From assembly GCF_004345665.1 (NCBI RefSeq), contig NZ_SLWR01000009.1, positions 186,001 to 250,000 on the forward strand: DNA of 64,000 nucleotides, in the 5' to 3' direction. Made by a program: the position numbers and the translations under genes. Positions 60,369-64,000 of this stretch are shown piece by piece. The stretch comes from Kribbella antiqua (GTDB lineage Bacteria > Actinomycetota > Actinomycetes > Propionibacteriales > Kribbellaceae). The notes below the pieces were generated by a model. That model was not told the DNA's origin and did no database searches. It saw nothing but the letters and a program-made list of their open reading frames with translations. Numbering within the stretch: the first letter of the stretch is position 1; every line of letters starts with the position of its first letter.

Positions 60369-62930
60369 TTGTCGGACACGGATGGCCGGGCTGAGGGACG
60401 GCGGGGTTTTGCCGATCTCCTGCTCGACTTGAGGGTCCAGGCGGGGCTCTCCCAGGAGGAGCTGGCCGATCGCGCCGGACTCAGCGTGCGGACCATCCGT
60501 GAGCTGGAGGCCGGCCGAGTGGCCCGGCCCCGCAAGGACTCCGTCCGGCTGCTGGCCGCAGGTTTGAAGCTCCATGACGGCGACGCCGAGCGCTTTCTCG
60601 CCGCCGCCGGCCACGGCACCGTGCGACCCGTCATCTCCGTTGCGGCGCCCGCACCGACCGGTCTGCGCTGGCGCGGCACGCGCCCGATCCCCGACGGCCT
60701 TGTCGGTCGCGAGCAGGAGCTGCAGGAGCTGCAGGCCCTACTGCGTCAGAACAGGCTCGTCACGCTGGTCGGCCCGGGTGGAGTAGGCAAGACCGAGCTT
60801 GCGCTGGCAGCGGCTGACCGCTTCTCCGGTGCTGACACCACAGTCGTGGTCGTCGACCTCACCACCGTCCAGCGCGATGCCGCCGTACCGTCTGCGATTC
60901 TCGACGCGTTCGGAACCGCACCAGGTACGTCGGACCTGGACGACGTACTGTCCGGTCGCGAGCCGGGGGACCTGGTGATCGTCGAGGACAACGCCGAGCA
61001 CGTGCTCGACGGGGTCGCGACGGTGGCGAACCGGATGGTCCGCAGCTTCCCGGGCATCGGCGTACTGGTGACGTCGCGGATCCCGCTCGGCCTGCCGGAC
61101 GAGGTGGTCCGCCGGGTCCAGGTGCTCGAGGTGCCGGCGAACGACAAGGACTTCGCGGAGATCGCGGCCAGCCCGGCGGTGGAGATGTTCTCCCGCCGGG
61201 TCGCGCGAGTGCGGCCTGACTTCCAGCTGACCGAGGAGAACGCTCCGACCGTAGCCAGGCTGTGCCGTCGGCTGGACGGGCTGCCGCTCGCGCTGGAGCT
61301 GGCGGCCGCGCGGGCCGGGTCGCTGTCGGTGGAGACGATCCTGGCCGCTCTGGACGACCGGTTCCGGCTGCTATCCGGGCCGCGGCGGTTCGGAGCGCCA
61401 CACCAGCGCACGCTGGCGGACACGATCGCGTGGAGTGTGGACGCGCTGTCGGACCCCGCGCGGCAGATGCTGTATCGCGCGTCAGTGCTCGGGTCGCCGT
61501 TCACGCTGGAAGCGGTGGCCGGCGTGTGTACGGGCGAGCCGATCGACGGCGCCGACGTACCGATGTTGCTAGCCGAGCTGGTGGACAAGTCGCTGCTGCA
61601 GCCTGTGCTGGAGTTCGAGCAGCTGTACGGCGCTCGCTACAAGCTGCTGGAGACGATCCGGGAGCACGCGTACGCCGGTCTGGCGTCGCAGGGTGACGAC
61701 CTGACCGAGTTCCAGGACCGGGCGGTCGAGTGGTGCTCGACGTACGTCTCGGGGTTGGAGGGCGCCTGGTCCTCACCGGATCGCGACCGCCGCTACCGGG
61801 CAGCGCACGCGAACTCGGCCCTCTTCGAGGTAGCCCTCGAGCGAGCAGCTGCGCTGGAGAAGTGGGATGTGGCCGCGCAGATCGTGCTGGGCTTCCGGAT
61901 CGCGTGGCAGTACCAGGCGAGCGTGGCCGAGAGCGGGATCCGCTGGGCGACGCTGTGCGCGGAGAACGTCGAGAACAAGGAAGTCAGCGGCATGCTGCGG
62001 GCGATCGCCGGGCGGCTGTCCAGTCTGACCGGTGACATCCGTGGTGCCCGCCGGCACTACGGTGAGGCGCGCACACTCATCCCCGGCGAGACGGAGATGG
62101 GGCTGGTCGCTCGTGGCGGGTGGGTGTCCTCCGGTTCCCACTTGCTCGACATGCAGAGCCTGGCGGAGGTGCCTGCGCTGGTCGAGGACGCGCGTAAGCA
62201 CGGGAACGTGCAGCGGTCCGCAACAGTCCAGGCGATCTGCGGGCTGGCCCTGCTGCGCTGGGGACGCCTGCCCGAGGCCAAGGAGCTGCTGCTCGCCTGG
62301 CAGGCCGCGCTGGTCAACCCGGGCGTCTACCCGGACGAGATCGCGTACATGGCGCTCAGCCGGGTTGAACTCGAGTTGGGCAACCTGTCCGAGGCACGGC
62401 GCTGGGCGAAACTGGCCCAGGACAGCCAGGCGTCGGACGACCCCGAGCGTACGAAGGTGGCCGGCTGCCTGGCCATGGTCGAGTACCACGACGGCCGGTA
62501 CGACGAGGCTCGCGCTCTGCTCGACGAGGCCGACGCCGACATCCGGGGCCACCGTGGGTACTTCGACTACCTGGTGATGCTCCACCGGTCCCGGCTCGCC
62601 CGTGACGCCGGAGACCTTGATCAGGCACGGCTGTGCATCCGTGACGCGGTAAACCGGCTCCTGGCCGAGGGCCGGGTCGTGTACCTGCTCGACGTACTGC
62701 CCGAGGCGGTGGCCGTGCTGCACGCCCTGGGGAAGTCTGCTGAGGGTGACCAGCTCTGCGGGCAGTTGCTGGCGTGGCAGCGGTCTATGGACCCGCCGAT
62801 GCTTCCTACCGCGTGGTCGGTGCTGCAGGAGTCGTGTGCCAGTGCGTCGGTGGCCGATGGGTGGCCCGAGCCTGACCCGGCGGCCGCCGTACAGCGGCTG
62901 GCGAACGACGTACTCGCTGCCCTTTCGTGA
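60369..62930 (+). CDS. XRE-type regulator with NB-ARC ATPase and TPR-like repeats
   Basis: The 853-aa protein has an N-terminal HTH (LRVQAGLSQEELADRAGLSV, RTIRELEAGRVARP; about 15-60). A STAND/NB-ARC ATPase follows (P-loop VTLVGPGGVGKTELALAAAD at about 132; Walker B-like LVIVEDNAEHVLDG; LCRRLDGLPLALELAAARAG as the GLPL motif). The alpha-helical region (about 460-853) is TPR-like. This is the AfsR/SARP-related STAND regulator design without the SARP output domain. The start is TTG 60369. Target genes unknown. Confidence 0.85.
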   Translation: MSDTDGRAEGRRGFADLLLDLRVQAGLSQEELADRAGLSVRTIRELEAGRVARPRKDSVRLLAAGLKLHDGDAERFLAAAGHGTVRPVISVAAPAPTGLRWRGTRPIPDGLVGREQELQELQALLRQNRLVTLVGPGGVGKTELALAAADRFSGADTTVVVVDLTTVQRDAAVPSAILDAFGTAPGTSDLDDVLSGREPGDLVIVEDNAEHVLDGVATVANRMVRSFPGIGVLVTSRIPLGLPDEVVRRVQVLEVPANDKDFAEIAASPAVEMFSRRVARVRPDFQLTEENAPTVARLCRRLDGLPLALELAAARAGSLSVETILAALDDRFRLLSGPRRFGAPHQRTLADTIAWSVDALSDPARQMLYRASVLGSPFTLEAVAGVCTGEPIDGADVPMLLAELVDKSLLQPVLEFEQLYGARYKLLETIREHAYAGLASQGDDLTEFQDRAVEWCSTYVSGLEGAWSSPDRDRRYRAAHANSALFEVALERAAALEKWDVAAQIVLGFRIAWQYQASVAESGIRWATLCAENVENKEVSGMLRAIAGRLSSLTGDIRGARRHYGEARTLIPGETEMGLVARGGWVSSGSHLLDMQSLAEVPALVEDARKHGNVQRSATVQAICGLALLRWGRLPEAKELLLAWQAALVNPGVYPDEIAYMALSRVELELGNLSEARRWAKLAQDSQASDDPERTKVAGCLAMVEYHDGRYDEARALLDEADADIRGHRGYFDYLVMLHRSRLARDAGDLDQARLCIRDAVNRLLAEGRVVYLLDVLPEAVAVLHALGKSAEGDQLCGQLLAWQRSMDPPMLPTAWSVLQESCASASVADGWPEPDPAAAVQRLANDVLAALS

Positions 62931-63533
62931 CGGCGATCCCGCTGAAGCTGCCGGGTAACTGCCGGGTCTTCTGCCTCGTCCTGACATGGCTGCCGGACGA
63001 AGAATTACAGCCGTAGGACAGGTTCCACGAAGCAGAGACCGATGCCGGGCTCGGGCATCACGGGCAGGGAAAGAGGCGGTGACCATGACGAGGCAGCCAT
63101 GGCTCACCAGACTGCCCGGGTACTCATCGAGCTTTGGAAAGGCGACGCGGAGGGCATCCGGCGGCCGGACGGTGGGGGCGCCGATCGGCTGTCGAGAGCT
63201 CCGGAGTGCTGCGACGTGCGGATCTGTCCTGCCAGTACCGGGTGCCGTGCGCCGTCAGGGCACCACACCCGGGGCGGGGTCCCAGCACTGGACCGGGCAC
63301 ACGACACAGGGGACGAGTGCCGGTCCTGCTGACACGGGGAAACCGGCGGGCTTGGTCACCCGCCGGTGGGTCAGATGCTGGGGCTCCCCGGGGACCTCGG
63401 CGAGCTCGCGGTCAGGCCGGCCTTCGCGGGACCGGTACGGGGAGTAGCTCACCGAGGAACTTGAACTCTGCTGACGACGAGGGGGAGTCAGCACAAGTGA
63501 GGCAAAGGCTGATTCACAGGGGAAGTCAGCCGC
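62931..63533. other. Gene-poor 600-bp stretch with one Cys-rich candidate frame
   Basis: No family is recognised here. The best candidate is 63099-63332 on the plus strand: ATG with ACGAGG at 6 nt, 77 codons, opening MAHQTARVLIELWKGDAEGI and with a Cys-rich second half (PECCDVRICPASTGC; DECRSC). An overlapping frame from ATG 63087 reads MTRQPWLTRLPGYSSSFGKA and runs to 63447. Both could be noise; the region has many GC-rich short palindromes. Confidence 0.3.
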
Positions 63534-63573
63534 AGCGAGGTGAAGGCCCCGGAGGGGTGGCCTTCACCTCGCT
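63534..63573 (-). terminator. Strong hairpin at the 3' end of the PPOX gene
   Basis: AGCGAGGTGAAGGCC (63534-63548) pairs perfectly with GGCCTTCACCTCGCT (63559-63573) around CCGGAGGGGT. It overlaps the PPOX stop codon by two bases and probably ends that transcript. Confidence 0.75.
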
Positions 63574-64000
63574 AGTCTTTCGCGTCCTTCAGGACCGCCG
63601 TCTTGTCGAAGGCGTAGCCGACGATCCAGGTGGGCTGCAGGCGGCAGTAGACGATGTCCTCGCCCCAGCTGGACGGTGAACTGCCATAGTGCTTGGTCAG
63701 ATGTGCCTCGATCTCGGCGAAATCCGCGTGTTCCGGGGTCAGGAACTCCACGTCGCCGTGACTGAACACCCCGATCCGCTCCCCGTCGACGTACGAGATG
63801 CTCGCCGCCGGTCTCGCCTTGAGCTGCCTCGCCTTCGCAGCCGAGCCAGACGTGGTGAACACCCACCGGGCATGCAGGAAGTGCCCGTCGACCGCGCTGA
63901 TCCGTGGCTCACCGCGCGCGGTGACCGTGGCGAGGTTGATCGTGCACATCCCGGTCAGAACCCGCACCAGCTCGGCCGCGGTCAGCCGGCGTGGGCCCTT
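63572..64000 (-). CDS. Pyridoxamine 5'-phosphate oxidase-like (PPOX/F420-type) protein, N-terminus beyond the window
   Basis: The frame is open to the right edge (KGPRRLTAAELVRVLTGMCT) and continues TINLATVTARGEPRISAVDG, VFTTSGSAAKARQLKARPAA and WGEDIVYCRLQPTWIVGYAF. This split-barrel flavin or F420-binding fold is typical of actinobacterial PPOX proteins. The true start is probably just outside the window. It is followed by a strong terminator hairpin. Confidence 0.82.
   Translation of the reverse strand, partial: KGPRRLTAAELVRVLTGMCTINLATVTARGEPRISAVDGHFLHARWVFTTSGSAAKARQLKARPAASISYVDGERIGVFSHGDVEFLTPEHADFAEIEAHLTKHYGSSPSSWGEDIVYCRLQPTWIVGYAFDKTAVLKDAKD

Overview
The window is high-GC actinobacterial chromosome. 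The backbone genes (obg, proB, proA, nadD, rsfS, a histidine-phosphatase gene, tRNA-Ala, leuS), the frequent GTG/TTG starts, ATGA stop/start overlaps, leaderless promoters and abundance of GNAT, VOC, ECF and AraC-type genes fit Nocardioidales, and a Kribbella-like organism is the best guess (inference; no database was searched). No CRISPR array, insertion sequence, transposase, integrase or rRNA gene was seen.

Layout. 1-1931: obg (3' part) and proB. 1928-11697: a transport and catabolism cassette. It holds a tripartite tricarboxylate transporter operon (tctC-tctB-tctA plus a universal stress protein), a divergent CitA/CitB-type two-component system, and a GntR-regulated tight operon of an Ldh_2 dehydrogenase, an ABM monooxygenase-like protein, a cupin and an aldehyde dehydrogenase. 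11748-12992: proA, separated from proB by that cassette. 12977-17616: PPTase/PadR, alpha/beta hydrolase, an HxlR-peroxiredoxin fusion, an MFS exporter and an Lrp regulator, with palindromic operator candidates in the divergent gaps. 17669-19782: two very small genes, then nadD-rsfS-phosphatase. 20153-20225: tRNA-Ala(GGC). Its 3' half plus terminator is duplicated about 1 kb further on, around one acetyltransferase gene.

Between tRNA-Ala and leuS lies about 36 kb of accessory genes: an Lrp/ketopantoate reductase pair, a free-standing LeuA regulatory domain, an ECF/YCII group, several acetyltransferases, three decayed genes, a secreted sugar dehydrogenase, a Mn2+-riboswitch-controlled TerC gene, an unusual SDR, an ABC sugar importer with a GH95 fucosidase, an iron-box siderophore-binding protein, an SSS symporter with a small partner, AraC regulators with a PhyH dioxygenase, and a secreted trypsin-like protease. 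56802-59451 is leuS behind a leucine-codon leader peptide and an intrinsic terminator, which looks like a complete attenuator. The window closes with a YjbQ protein, a large XRE/NB-ARC/TPR regulator and a truncated PPOX-type gene.

The most rewarding points are the leuS attenuator, the yybP-ykoY riboswitch with a visible ribosome-site-blocking helix, the uncharacterised Tct/two-component/GntR catabolic cassette, the HxlR-peroxiredoxin fusion, the SDR lacking its catalytic Tyr and Lys, the orphan LeuA regulatory domain, and the tRNA-fragment and 34-bp repeats.
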